Source: Lumbricus rubellus | Taxonomy: Eukaryota; Annelida; Clitellata; Crassiclitellata; Lumbricidae | Direction of reading: 5' to 3' | DNA length: 64,000 bases | Assembly (NCBI GenBank): GCA_945859605.1 | Contig: OX243820.1 | Span: 23,044,450 to 23,108,449 of the forward strand | Notes under the pieces: model-generated | The model's database searches: none | Told to the model about the DNA's origin: nothing | What the model saw: the letters and a program-made list of their open reading frames with translations, nothing else | Position numbers and translations under genes: made by a program | Shown here: piece after piece, positions 47,013 through 59,729 of the stretch | How positions within the stretch are numbered: position 1 is the stretch's first letter | How the letters are laid out: each line of letters begins with the position of its first letter

Positions 47013-48450
47013 CAGTGGCGTAGCTAGCTTTTCATGGGCCCGTGTGCAGAAGTTCCGCATGGGCCCCTGATTGACGTTGATAGGACGATATTTTGTGTTT
47101 ATGCAATCAGCATGAGAATTGTAGAAAAATAACACGGGTGTTAGGCGTTGACTTAAATGTGGAGTTGGGCGTACGATGAAGACTTTACTATGGCGCCCAA
47201 AGAAAGACTGGGGGTTAAACCCACAGCAGTCCGCAATTCTTACTCTGCCTGCAATCAAGATCCCTAAACTAATCAATGACATTTTGCTATTAGGCTAGAC
47301 CTAACACATGCAATACAACTCACAGAATAAACACGAATGCAGACAGATAAACTAAAGTACTATATAGCTTCGGTAATTTCTTAGTCGAATTTGAAATCTA
47401 TCACTTAGCATAATTATTATACTTATACACTTATTATTAGGCTAGTAGGACTTCTAGTGCAATGTCATGGCATCATAGTTTCTTTCTAGCATTTTGTTCA
47501 GCAGAAATTGTCAATCATCTATCAATTCAGGTCCACGGTCCACCTCCATGATTTGCAATGTGCACACCAAAAAGACACGATCATTTTTATTGTAGGCATA
47601 CCTAAAAATAAGTTTAGCAATATTCCATGCAAGTGCAAAAATGGGGTAAATATACGCGATTCCCTACAACCCTGATCTACACGTGCTCAATGTTGCGTCT
47701 CCCCGATTGTTGGGTAAGAGCTGAGAGAGGTTGAGAGCAGCCTGAGGATTGGAGTTTGGCTGTAAAAAAGTGACAAAAGGACTTTACTACCACCTCAAAC
47801 CCCGACAATTCTCACCCTGGTTGAGGGAGATGTTACCTGGTCACTACCGTTAACGTTAGCATATATCCAGCAAATGACCGGAATAGATCTATATGAGCAT
47901 GACTGTGACAAGTAGGCCCTATAAGATTTCTGCGGTGCACAGTTTAATTACAACAAATGAATGTGACAGATAGACGGACATAATTATCACACCTATCATA
48001 GATAGCACAGCAGGCACACCCATGTCACTTGCATAGGAAAGCGAATCAGCGAAATAAAATTCTTATGCTGCATGGTATCATTCGTTTCTTGTTCTCAACT
48101 TAAACTAGGCTATGTTACCTTTTTACATGACTCGGGATCAAAGCACAAGTTAAAATAAGTTCAGTAGGGCCTACAAGTTTTTGCTGTCAACAGCACGGCG
48201 ATTGACAGGCGTCACTGCATCAGCAAAGTAATGAAGTAGGCGTAATGTGTGTTGACAAAAACTACATTTCTCACAAAATAATGCAAATTACTAATTAGGG
48301 CCGATTAATAATATAAAAAATAAAATAAAAATAATAAAACATAATAAAATATTAATAATATAAAAAATTATTTAGCAAACTCTGTGGGCCCCTGGAGGTC
48401 GTGGGCCCGTGTGCTTTGCACACATTGCACACATGGTAGCTACGCCACTG
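47013..48450. mobile_element. Non-autonomous hAT element between PHYH-A and PHYH-B
   Basis: Ends CAGTGGCGTAGCTAGC and GGTAGCTACGCCACTG form the inverted repeat. The exact duplication CATCATAG is at 47005-47012 and 48451-48458. Subterminal GGGCCCGTGTGC blocks are at both ends. No transposase frame is seen; the 91-codon minus-strand frame at 47007-47282 crosses the terminus and is not a gene. Confidence 0.85.
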
Positions 48451-49100
48451 CATCATAGGAATGTAATCATGAGCCTATTAACAATGTTCAGAAAGGAGAA
48501 ATAAAGCCACTATTAAATAAATTGAATAAACAAATTTGAATTGAAATTATTGAATTGAACGAAACTTACTATTAGGCCTATAATAAAGGTTAGTTGAAGA
48601 TGTGGGCTATTAAATGCAGTAGGTAGCCTAACGATAAAGAGGCCCACTGTTACCCACACTACACGTGCATTAAAAAAATTGTGGCATTATAGGCTTAGGC
48701 CTAATGTTGATTATTTTTGTCAAAGTAATTTAATTAGGCCTACAATTTAAATTTGAAAACTATCTTCAAATTCATAAGTATTTTCAAAATACAATTTGTA
48801 AAATTATTTCGTAGCCTATTTATAGGCTAATGTTTTGTGTAATTCAGTTCAAATGAATTCACCAACACATTTCTTCACTAGAAATGGGCAGAAATGGGGA
48901 CTAGGCCTACTCAATGCAATGACGTTTCGGTAGATGGCCTCAAAATGAAGGTAGGTTAATATAGGCCTAGATATATACCGCTCTGGGCTAAGTAAGCTCC
49001 ATCGTGTTTTGAATCTATACTAGGCTTATAGCTAAGAATGGCTTATTAATAATAATTGTTTTGTGTACAAAAGTCGGACTGTAGCACGTTCTACTTTTTA

Positions 49101-49170
49101 GCCTAGGGTCATGATCGAGCGATTAGTGTGCAATGGTTCTATATAAGATTAGCCTACCGAAGGTAAATAG
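49101..49170 (+). promoter_or_regulatory. Proximal upstream block conserved among PHYH copies (B)
   Basis: TAGCCTAGGGTCATGATCGA followed by GCGATTAGTGTGCAATGGTT corresponds to the copy A and copy C blocks. The ~45 bp directly before the ATG (from AAGGTTTAGATCATCATA) are identical in copy C. Confidence 0.45.
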
Positions 49171-49275
49171 GCCTATTGAATAGCTAGAACTTTAAAAACG
49201 GTTACAGGTCAAACGTACGTAGACCTAGAAGCTTATGCGAAGGTTTAGATCATCATATTAAAGCACATCTTCACG

Positions 49276-51969
49276 ATGAGTGAACGTCTGAAAGTTGTCG
49301 TTGGTCATCTGAACGCCGACCATCGCAAAAGTGATGTTAATTCCGTATCCTTTTCAATACTTATAATATTAATATGTGCGCTTTTTATAGCGCCACTCAA
49401 AGGTAATACTCAGAAGCGCTCCCGACTACAGTAAATTTATTAAATTTGGTATTTCTGGTAAAAAAATTAAATAATTAAATTCTTCAAAATAACATTTGTA
49501 ATTGATTTGCATCTACGATGACAATATTTATCTGCTTATTATTTCTAGTAACTTTATGTGTCAATATCAAAGACAATGAATTCCTTCCTTAGGCTTCCTA
49601 ACTGAGCATTTAAATACCATTGTGATCATAATTTTATACGCATACCTCTTTGCTCACTCTTTTTTTTGGTTCATTTATTGACTTGCAATATCACATCAAT
49701 AATCACTCCTGTTCTTTCCAGCCCATAGATTGGCTATTTATTCCCCAGGCAAGGTAGGACATGTCCATCACCGGATCTTTGCTGCCTTAAACCCGTTTTT
49801 ATAGATCAATTTATTTTCTCCCTTACTCTGTAGTTAGATTTTCGATTGGGTAGTGGGTACCCATCCTTACACCTTTGCTGGTTGAATACATGCATGTTTC
49901 TCAGGGTCTCTCATACTGAGTGTGCCTCAGAAAGGCTCCTTCTGCAAGAGGCCGTAACACATACGACACGATATGAGTTCACACTAATTGCCTCAAATAT
50001 TTGTGGCATGCTCCAGAATTTATTTTACTTCCCGGTGAAATTGTTACGATGCATCTTGCATTCCTCTGTTCTCATTTAGACGTCTCTGTGAAGATGACAG
50101 ATAATTTCAGATTGCAATTGACTATTAATGCAACTTCTCTATAAGTAGCCTATTATTGAACGACTAAGGCTTTTGTGACTTAACCTTCCAACAGAAGCTG
50201 TGCAGTGGCCAGCTGCAGACGACGCCGTCACTTGGCGGCTATACATACACTTCTTCAGAAGTGCAGTCAGTCCTAACACATGAGCAGAAGGCCTTCTATG
50301 AAGAAAATGGATTTGTCATCATTAGAAAGTTGGTTCCAAAGGAGAAAATTGCCATATACCGGTGGGTTGCAAAAATCTTCATAATTATTTCTGTGAACAG
50401 GTCGTTGCTGGTATAATTTCAAACTTTCATGAACTTTTTATTGCATCCTTTTTTATATTGCATCGTAATTGCTTCTTTGTTGTCAAATGGTGAAGGCAGG
50501 TGTCCTGCAATTACTAACTTCAAATTAAGCCTAAATTGCATGTAATGACTCGTATAATATGGACTAGGCCTATTGTAAGGCTATTTAATTTTTACTCCAG
50601 AAGTGCTGACTAAAAGTTTGTTTTGAGATTTGAAATAAAGCCTTGTATTTTGCCATATTCTGTGTTATTTCAATTTGAATAATATAAGTTTTAGTGTTAT
50701 TTGAGAAGAACTTGTTACACAATGCTTATAACAACTTGATGGTAGGGCCTATACTTTTTTATGAGCATTGAAAACTGTATTTTTATGTAGACCGTCATTT
50801 GAAGTCACTAGCTAGCAAGTAATATTAGAATGTTAAAGAAAGAGTTCTGCCACAATCCTGAAGGGATTAATATTACAAAAGGTCTTTCCAGGAATTCAAA
50901 TATTCTGGCAAACATATAAAAAGGTCATTAACATTATGTCATCAACCACTGAGATAGAATTAAAGTGTATATTGTTTAGAAATTAATGTTGAAGAAGCCT
51001 ATACCATTTCTATTTATATATGTGCTTGTTCTTTTTACACATCAGTTGGGAAATATGATGATATGACATACCTGTTTCATTGCATTTTATTCTAAATCTG
51101 CCACCGTGTTAAATTAATATGCTACAAATAAATGTAAGATAAATAAAATATGTTGCTGGTATGGTGTTTCCTTGTTTAATTTCAATCGCATTTAAAACCA
51201 TGGTATAGCAAATCTCTCTTTGTCATTCCTGGTGGAAAACTGAGCATTTAACAAATGTGCACTTGTGCATTTAAAACAATGATTTAAATACAAAGATTTG
51301 GATTTGTCTGAATTACAATTACAATTACAAAACATTATTTTTGAATGCACATTGCAGTTTTCAGTACTCGCTTCACAATAACAACAAAAGTGTCAGTGAA
51401 GCGGCTACTAATGCTACTACTATTAGTATAACAGATAGTCAGGTACTCAATCAGGTAAAATAGAGTACTCAGGACATAATTTATGCCTAATAAATTGATT
51501 GATTGATTGATTTTGATTGAGTGATTCGTTTAAAAAGTAAGAAACTTGCATTCACGGTAATTTTCGTTTTTTTTGTCAGGGACCGATTTCAGGACATCTG
51601 TACAGGAAAAGTGAGCAGTTTTGGAATGACTCTGATGCGCGATGTAGCAATCTGCAAGTCAGAATTTGCTCAAAATGAAAAGGCCATCTCAAAACTCCAG
51701 GACTTTGTGTGGGATGATATCCTCTTTGATTACTGCTGCTTACCAGAGGTAAATGCAGACAGACTGTTATTATTGCTATTATTACCTTACCTTACCTTAG
51801 TCCTTCCCGTGCAGCTCTGCACATCGGGCAACGCAGCTTCTCCACTCCACTCTGTCCATCGCCACCTCTGCGTTGTTTCTGTTGCGCAAAGTGTTTTACC
51901 TGGGTGGGTTGCAAGCCCACCGCATATTATAGATAATTAAAAGTTAAATATAGTTTAAATATAGTTTAA

Positions 51970-52014
<45 letters not shown>

Positions 52015-53477
52015 CATGCAATAAAATCTAGATGGTGTGAAATGCTGTTGTGCTGTCTATTAAAACTTACCAGTACCTTGGCAATTGAACATGTTGAACT
52101 GTTGTATTGTTGTGCCAATTAAAACTTTGCTCAAAAAGGAAATTTAGGTCTTATTTATTTCTTCATGGTCAGGTGGCATATCAGTGGTATTGACAGGACC
52201 AAGTTTCCAAAGACCAAAGGGTGAAGTGGTAAGAGGTTGGGATGCTTTCATTCTTGGCACCATTTCGTTGGCCTGCCAGTTTGGTCCGGTCTCTGCTCGT
52301 GCAGTGCTGGTGCTACATGTATAATATATGCCGGAGAGATATGCTTCAAACAAGGTACCTACAAAAGTCGCTTCCTAGAAGAGATTCTTGCCAGCTTTTG
52401 AAGGTTCCAACATATGGGTACTTGAACAGACCTCTAGACTATTACTGCCTACTTTGCATCTAGGGGAAAATCCATCTGTGACAAGGGTTTCATGGAAGAT
52501 GTCATTTAGTATTCCTACCAAGCAAGCTCGCAGACAATGCCATACTGTGAGAACCATGAGCCAAACTGTTGAACCATAGGAACACCTATGACATATATGT
52601 AGTGCACACTTTGACTTCATTACACAAGCCCTCAACTACGCAAATGGCCAGATCGTTAAACCTTAAACTGATGTCTTAGAGAGAGCAATAAGCTAGTCAG
52701 CAGCATGGGGAAACTTTTGCCAGTTATAGTCTGAGGTTATGAGTTGCTATAAAATTCTTATTATTTTGTTATTATTCTTTGTATTATTGGCCTGTATACT
52801 TTATTAGTGTTATTGCTGCTATGAATGTTTTGCACGCGTACTTTGTAACATTTTGTTGTTGATGAGAATCACATATAATGACACTTCAGTTTACTAAATA
52901 AGGGTCATTTATTATATAACATGACAACGTTATCATTGATAAACTTTCCAGTCTGGCCAAATTCTAAGGTTGTTCAATACTAATTTCAGATTAAGAGTGG
53001 TAGTGATATGTATGCTACTGAAATATTTTGCATGACATCATTCAGCATTTTGTATCTTGTGCTGCTGCTTGAAAACCAGTAACACTTGAAGAACGTGCTT
53101 ATCAACTCACTACATCCTGAACTACGCTTGTGATTCATGCTGCATTTTCGTGAGATGAAACTTGCTTGATTGTTGCATAGCATGAAATAGCAGTGATGCT
53201 ATGTGTAACTCTAGGCCTACCTGTAAAGTGGGTTCTGTTGATTGCAGGTGCTGAGGTATGTTAAGAGTTTCATCGGTCCAAATGTCATGGCAATGCACAC
53301 GATGTTGATTAACAAACCTCCGGATCCAGGTATTGGTTTATTATGCTGTATCTGGATTCTGTTACCAGTAGAATAGCCAGAAAAATTTCTTGGGTTCCAA
53401 TGGGCATGGTGGCAAAATCCACAGAAATAATTAATTAAAATCCGAAATTAAAAATTTTTTGGAATTAAGCCCGTAAA

Positions 53478-53541
<64 letters not shown>

Positions 53542-56500
53542 ATATATATATATACATAATTATATGCCTATATATGTTGCTATGTATGTTTCCGAACCTT
53601 CCTGCAATACTAGTCTGCAATTTACTTTTGTATAGTCCAATATATAGAATTTTAATTTGTTGTACTCTGATTACTGGGGCGCGGTGGTCTAGTGGTGACG
53701 TTGTTGCCTTGGAGCCGGAAGGTCCGAGGTTCAAATCCACCTCCCCGCATAAGGACCTTGGGCAAGTCCTTCACTTACAATTGCTCAGCGCTTTGGCGTG
53801 AAACTCCGATGCAGTGTCCGCTCTGCATCGGGAGCGCCTCTGAGTAGAGAGAGCTTGAAGGGGCGCTATAACAAGTGCACATACATACAAATACTGATTT
53901 CAAGAAGCAGGACCAATCTGTAATTTTGACTAGCAACGTGTTTCTTTTTAAGTTCTATTTTGATTATTGTTAGTAAAAACAGAATCAAAACACTGATAAT
54001 ATTCACAAACTTTATTCTGGATTTTATGCAGAAATTAGCATGTGATTAATTCTTTTCAACTTTGCACTGTGTTGATGTATGATGATTGTATGCTGTGTAT
54101 TAGGATTTTTATAAAGTGCAGCCTATGAACCTCTGAAAAGTGCTCATCTATGTTCAGAAAATAACAAGATTGAAAGTTCTATTATGTAACAGATTGACAG
54201 GCTAGTGAACTGTGTGTCAATCTCATGATTTGTTTAGGCACGATGACATCACGACATCCGATGCATCAAGACTTGTACTACTTTCCATTCCGTCCTGCCA
54301 ATCGCGTCGTCTGTTCATGGACAGCAATGCAGAAGATCGACCGCAACAATGGCTGCCTAGTTGTCTTACCAGGAACTCACAAAGGAGAACTCCTAGAACA
54401 TGATTACCCAGAATGGGAGGTGTGGAAAATGGTTTCTTGATGTATTATGATGTAATCCCTTAACTGAGACTGGCTGTTGATTTTTCATTATGCATTGCTT
54501 CATTATGAATTGCTTTGTGTCATCAGTCCCTGCTCACTCTGTTGTCTGAGCCTGCCTTTCAGCAGAATCTTGCCTGCTGTTCAAAGTTGTACAGAATCTG
54601 CGCAGTACAGAGCTTAACTTTGATTTTTTTTAAAAATAGCGTGAAATTTGGGGCATGAATAAGTGATAAGATTCTGAATGCAATATGTGATCCCATAGGA
54701 ACTGAGAGGCCATTTGGCAAACCTATAGCTAAGTGGACAAGAGTATGAAAATATTGGGAATGACTTGATTTTTTGTCCCATAATACCCTAGTTTTTGCTA
54801 CAGAAGGAGACACAGTAAGTAGGTCTAGTTGTTTTTATAATTATATGAAATCTTTTTTATATACATGTCTTAAGTTTTGCTGCAATATAGTTATCGTGTT
54901 AGCTTTATTTTGACAAGGGTGGAGTGAACAAAGGATATCATGGAATAAAGAACTACAATCCGGAAAAGGATCACAGGATTTGGGCGGAGATGGACGAAGG
55001 TGATACAATTTTTTTCCATCCAATTCTCGTTCACGGTTCTGGAAGCAACAAGACGGATGGCTTCAGGAAGGTATTTATCAAAGTTTCAAGTGGTCAATAA
55101 TTATTGCGAGGGAAGACGTGAGTTTTTTATTAGTTTTTTCGTTTTATGTCTGGGTTATGTATGGAGTTCATTTTATACTATAGCACTAATTCTGTGATTT
55201 ATGTGACGATGGGATAAGACTTGCTTACTTGGGCATTATGAAGTGAGTAGAATTCAGCGATTGATTGCATCTGATTTAAGAAGGAAGGAATGTAGTGGAA
55301 GCTGTTTGAACATGCCTTGTTTGTCAAACACTGAAGATATTTATAACTTGTGAGTTTTATCGCTGTATTCTGCTTCATTTTGCTGAGTTGTTAGACTACC
55401 AAAGCATTCTCTGAAGCCAAAGACAACTTGATCGCCTAAGTATGACTCTACTTTTTGGTGTGATCTGTGAAAATCAGTTGGTCATCAGTTGACATGAGAG
55501 TTGCATGGCATTTTTCGTTCAACTAAATTTAACATTAAGCTAGCAATTAAAGAATTGCGGTATGTTTAAAATTTAAAAGTCACCTTTCTAAAGAAATGTT
55601 CTTAACAATTTTCTAAATCACGGAATTTCACATTTCATCAGGACATATTTGCTACTTAGAAGGCATTGGCTTCGGTGATGATGAAATTGCTGACAAATTA
55701 ATTAGCGGACCACTTTTATAGTATGAGGATATCCAGAAGTCCCGTTTGCTTTTAAAGGCACCTCCGCATGCTAAAAAATTAAATGATTTGTCTGTGTATT
55801 ACGTTTGTGGACACTGGACAATGTGCCTGTTGAACAAATACAGGCTTCTATTCACCTAGTACATGGACTATTTATTCCTGGGCAAACACTGTTGTCCAGA
55901 TAAGATTTGTGATGAGTTTCTTAGTGTCTTTGAATATCAGTTTTTTTTAAACATTCAATGGGCTGTATTGGGGGTAGGCCTATCTATTGACTGCCTGTTC
56001 TATGCAGACAACTTGTTGTTGTTAGTAGGCCCTATGCCCCCTCTGTTAATGGGTTGCATTGCACATTTATGTTGTACTATTTTGATTTACAATTAGTTTC
56101 TGTCATCAGGTGTAATAAAGTACTAATTCACTTTCTCATTTATCTTAAATTCATAACGCTTGACTTTGAGAGAAAGCTGCTATGTGATGCTAGTTCACAT
56201 GAATTCACATTCATGTCTAGCTATTTCTTTCAGTTTAAAATTTTTCTTTAAATACAACCTACCATAATAGCTGTCATGTGATAATTCTGGATAACCCATT
56301 GCTATCTATAATACAGTATTATTACTACATTTAGAATAGTGATTGTAATTGTAATTGTAATTTGAACATTTATATCTGAAGTGCTACTTCACGATAATAA
56401 AGGGATTATGATGGGATAATCTCTCTGGCTTGTGGCTGTGCTTTTGAATAAGTGTAATGCAGTTATCGTAAAGTAGCACTTAAGACATTTAGACTTCAAA

Positions 56501-57217
56501 ATCTGACTACACAATCCTTGATACCCATAGGACTGATTACTCTGTTGATATTTAGTCGATTTCCTGCCACTACGCAGCATCCGAGTGTGAGTACATGGAG
56601 AAATATGACCCAAAGCAGGAGAAGCTCGCACAGGAAATTTTGGAAGTGGTGAGACGCAGAGCCAAGTCAGCAACAACTGATGTTTCATTTACGGTTCGTC
56701 AATGTTTTCTACTGGTATTTACAGGTTTTTGAAAATGAAATTTGGCTGATTATTTCTGTATGAAATTATATAGCACCTCTTAAACGGTAATACTCAGAGG
56801 TGCTACCAACTCCAGCATGGCAAAGAAATCACAGTTTCTATAGGTCAACCAAGTAAGACAGAAAGAGGTGCTAAAATACTATGAAATGATTTCGATAGGC
56901 GAGTGTCAAACCGAAGTGTATCCTTAGTACTTTTAATGATGAACATATTATAATTCTAATAATGTGGATAATTATCAATGTTGTTCTGCAGACAAATTGC
57001 CAGTTTGATATACGTGAAAGACAATGCTCCGCGTTAGGTTTTATAGGAAACAGATGTCTCCAATCTCCATGCGCATGAGCTCTTGTCAAAAGTTGCTAAA
57101 TGCAACAATCAAAAGTTCAAAACTACTCACTTCTTTCTAATTGTGGATTTTTTTCGTTGCCAGGATGTTTGGAAATATCGTGCACGTCTGGTGTGTGGAG
57201 ACCAGATTAACCTGTGA
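49276..57217 (+). CDS. PHYH: Phytanoyl-CoA 2-hydroxylase, peroxisomal, tandem copy B (337 aa)
   Basis: Eight exons: 49276-49344, 50195-50361, 51580-51748, 53248-53329, 54238-54419, 54918-55070, 56556-56693, 57164-57217. They sum to 1014 nt, one codon more than copy A (in exon 7). The PTS2 is RLKVVVGHL. Iron ligands H172/D174 and H262, and R273, are all present, so catalysis should be intact. Exons 4-6 are nearly identical to copy A, while exon 7 is the most divergent ([20 protein letters not shown] against [20 protein letters not shown]). Exon 6 has KGYHG where copy A and human PHYH have KM(Y/F)HG. Intron 1 again has GTATCCTTTT and a CTTAACC branch-like motif close to the acceptor. Intron 3 keeps stretches homologous to copy A intron 3, but also holds a LINE tip and a (TTA)n expansion. 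Confidence 0.95.
49375..49436 (+). repeat. SINE-like tail, copy 4, in PHYH-B intron 1
   Basis: TTTATAGCGCCACTCAAAGG and TAATACTCAGAAGCGCTCCC belong to the tail family at 22428-22495. Confidence 0.5.
51785..51905 (-). mobile_element. LINE 3' tip with pentanucleotide tail, PHYH-B intron 3
   Basis: GTGCAGCTCTGCACATCGGG and the following 50 bp match the LINE tip at 13880-13960. On its 3' side (minus strand) it ends in (TAAGG)n. Copy A lacks this insertion at the corresponding place. Confidence 0.65.
51966..52012 (+). repeat. (TTA)n microsatellite
   Basis: An uninterrupted TTA repeat of about 47 bp in PHYH-B intron 3. Confidence 0.9.
53480..53556 (+). repeat. (TA)n microsatellite
   Basis: About 75 bp of almost pure TA dinucleotide in PHYH-B intron 4, with one interruption. 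Confidence 0.9.
53676..53893 (+). mobile_element. Full-length tRNA-derived SINE, PHYH-B intron 4
   Basis: The head GGGGCGCGGTGGTCTAGTGG contains a pol III A box (TGGTCTAGTGG) and, about 35 nt on, a B box (GGTTCAAATCC). The tRNA-unrelated body runs through TAAGGACCTTGGGCAAGTCC, and the tail reads GAGCGCCTCTGAGTAGAG, AAGGGGCGCTATAACAAG, then ACATACATAC. Relatives are at 28606-30733 (interrupted) and 3296-3361 (tail). Confidence 0.8.
56376..56483. mobile_element. Foldback element (about 108 bp), PHYH-B intron 6
   Basis: CTGAAGTGCTACTTCACGAT and ATCGTAAAGTAGCACTTAAG are inverted copies. A (TTGTAA)n run lies just before. Confidence 0.5.
56768..56826 (+). repeat. SINE-like tail, copy 5, PHYH-B intron 7
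   Basis: TATAGCACCTCTTAAACGG and TAATACTCAGAGGTGCTACC belong to the same tail family as 49375-49436. Confidence 0.5.
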
Positions 57218-57764
57218 TCAACTTAATGGCTTGGAAAAAAGATTTACCAATATTGATGATCAACATAGTATTGTGACTGATTATTCCGGTGACAATCTTG
57301 GATATAAACTTAATCTTAATCTTAAATATCTTTATCTAAATACCATTGCATTAATAACAATCATTATGTTAGTCACAAATTTTATTGACTTCTTTAGATT
57401 CTTAATTAAGTTTTGGCTATAAAAATCATTGCAATAGTTGATTATTTTTACTGATTCAAGACTGCAGTATTGTTTTAACTTCAAATGTTTATAAATATAA
57501 GGCAATTGAGGAGTACATAATACATACGGTGAAGTTTGTTTGAACACTAAATGTTTTAAACTGTGCATGTTAATTTATTTGATTGAAGGGTTTGCTATTT
57601 TCTGTCTAGTGTAATGGGTGTTTTGCTTCTAAGAAATTTGAGATAGAGCTGGGACGTTTTAATTCAATTAACACAATGTCTTAAAGTTTCAGTGGAGGTA
57701 GTGTTGTGGGTTGTCTATTCAGTATTATATATTCATTTGGTGTACATTCCACTTCCGGTATCCA

Positions 57765-57915
57765 TTGCTTCTAATCCCGGACTACGACCACCTTCGGACT
57801 ACTCTTTTTGACAACCCTTTCAGACTTGACACAGCGCTCGTGAATGAGCTGGTTCCCTGCGCTTGGCTGTCGAGTGGCGCTCTAGAAATATGGAGATTAC
57901 GATTACGATTTCTAA
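57765..57915 (+). repeat. SINE-like repeat with (GATTAC)n tail, copy 3 (best preserved)
   Basis: Order: CTTCTAATCCCGGACTACGA, GACAACCCTTTCAGACTTGA, AGCGCTCGTGAATGAGCTGG, CTGTCGAGTGGCGCTCTAGA, then GAGATTACGATTACGATT. Copies 14230-14312 and 17818-17950 align to its second half. Confidence 0.6.
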
Positions 57916-58401
57916 GACAATAAAATATCTTGTGTACAATTGAGACACTGTAATTATTGTTATCATTACTAACTAATACTGTTGAGAGATGTACTGGTTA
58001 ATGTAAATATTTAATATTTTATTCGATTTTATGCTTGTATAGATTTCACTTGTTGATTTTTAAGAAATCTGCATTTGTTTTTAATTGAATATTTAATATG
58101 TGAGTGGTTTTGAAATGTTGATATGCCTATTTCTTAGGTCTTGATAGACTATTGCATATGATGTCACTTAGCAAGATGATGATAAAGTTGATAAATAAGG
58201 AATGCATCAGATGAATAATTTTGTTATTAAAACAATGAAGTTCAAATTTCTAAAATGAAATTTGAAAATGGCCAAGGTGTCATTGACAGACAAAATGTGT
58301 ATCCAGACACTTTGAGAGCAATGTCCTATAATTACGATTCATCTGATAAACAGTGAGAGCGCAGAAATTAAGAGTTTAATTGAGAATTCTTAAATAAACC
58401 C

Positions 58402-58985
58402 TTGATGAAAGGAGATCGGCTCAAAGTCAGTTGTCCTAATTTCATCGAGAAGAGACAATGCCCCACATCTCCTGGTTTGAACCCAATGGATTATCAAGTG
58501 TGGAAAGTTACGCTGGAGAAATACCAGAAATTTGCAGACAAAGCCAACAGCGATAAGAGAATTTATGGTTGCAATGATTTGGAGTTGATATGGGAAGATT
58601 TAACTATGGAGCACATCAACAAGGTCATCAAGAACTTACAAAGATATATACCCAGAGCAATTTGCATGGTCACTGACGGTGGACACATTGAGCACAAGTT
58701 GTGAAGCACTATCAAGTTCATTTGATAACAATTCTTTGAGATGTGACTTAATAAAATTGCCTTTTATTACTTTTTGTTGCATTATGTTTTTGAATCCATC
58801 AAAAACAATGGGTGGTCTCACTAAAAGTGATATAACTTTTGTTCTGTTGTAAATATTTGTATGTAATTTGGCCATTTGACGTAAAATTAAATTGCCTTTA
58901 AGCACGAAAAATTTCATTTAAAATTCTTACTTCTGGCCACGATATTAGCAAAAAACCTTAGGGGTACTTTTTATGGCTCACCCTG
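58402..58985 (+). pseudogene. Tc1/mariner-type transposase 3' remnant with right TIR
   Basis: The open frame at 58402-58704 encodes the transposase C-terminal end around TSPGLNPMDYQVWKVTLEKY, the region following the second catalytic Asp, and stops normally. Downstream, 58917-58985 reads AATTCTTACTTCTGGCCACG and AGGGGTACTTTTTATGGCTC and ends near CACCCTGTAG, a probable right terminus. The 5' part and left terminus are absent. Confidence 0.65.
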
Positions 58986-59570
58986 TAGTTCATAGCTCAG
59001 TTGATAGTTCAGTTTCAGTTCTCAGGCAGATCATTTAAAGTTCCGTTGTCGCAAGGTTCAGTGAGACAGTTGCAAGACTTGCAGTTGGGTTGTAGTGATG
59101 CTCATGCAGGGAGTGTGTTCCGATAGCTCGTCGGTCTGTCGCTATAATAGTTGAAGATAAGGTGTTTTAGATGAAAATTGACGTTTTTCTTTGGAGTAGT
59201 AGCCTATACAATTTATTCGTCACTCTCGGCGTAGGCTAGTTGTTAGCCTATTCTTCGATTATTTGGGTAGCCTCAGTAGACCCTAGAAAGGACCTTCACA
59301 TATTTAAACTAGGCCGATAGTAAAGTGGGAACCAGCTTACATGGTTCTTTTAGGTGAGATAGAACCTGTGCTCATACAACTACTATTGGGGGGAGGCGCA
59401 CACAATTTAATTACGTCTCAGTAGATAACCATACAATGAAAGATATCATTCTTCGTCTTGTTGTTATTGGTGTCTATTGGTATTGTTCTCAAGATAAGAA
59501 AGGGACTGTACTTCTGTAGCCGTTAGAAGCTACAGATGTGGTCGTTGACTGAAGCACGTAGGCCTACGTG

Positions 59571-59640
59571 CTAGTTTGTAGCCTAGTCGAGAGTCATCGA
59601 GCGATCAATGTGCATTGGTTATTATGCAGATGGTAAATAT
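59571..59640 (+). promoter_or_regulatory. Proximal upstream block conserved among PHYH copies (C)
   Basis: CTAGTTTGTAGCCTAGTCGA, GAGTCATCGAGCGATCAATG, TGCATTGGTT and GATGGTAAATA match the blocks upstream of copies A and B in the same order. Confidence 0.45.
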
Positions 59641-59729
59641 TTTTCAGATGAGGAACTATTAGAACGATAGAAGATCAAACGTAGACATATGCGAAGGTTT
59701 AGATCATCATATTAAAGCACATCTTCACG

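Larger units (their letters stand above)
45090..49275. other. Intergenic region between PHYH-A and PHYH-B
   Basis: The first ~200 bp are the 3' UTR of copy A (ATTATTCCGGTGACAATCTTG is shared with copy B). A (CA)n run lies at 45387-45415. A complete hAT element occupies 47013-48450. The rest is AT-rich with frequent TAGGCCTA palindromes, and no gene was seen. The last ~180 bp hold the conserved PHYH upstream block. Confidence 0.6.
57218..59729. other. Intergenic region between PHYH-B and PHYH-C
   Basis: It starts with the copy B 3' UTR (shared GATTATTCCGGTGACAATC). It then holds a SINE-like repeat (57765-57915), an AATAAA at about 57921, a mariner-type remnant (58402-58985), and ends in the conserved PHYH upstream block. 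No independent gene. Confidence 0.6.

Noticed and set aside
47007..47282. 91-codon minus-strand frame as a gene
   Set aside because: It starts inside a hAT element and crosses its terminus and target duplication.
53676..53750. A genuine tRNA gene
   Set aside because: A and B boxes are present, but no proper acceptor stem or anticodon arm can be drawn and the sequence continues into a SINE body with dispersed copies.
58402..58704. 100-codon frame as a host gene
   Set aside because: SPGLNPMDYQVW is a mariner/Tc1 transposase block, and the frame is a truncated transposase end.
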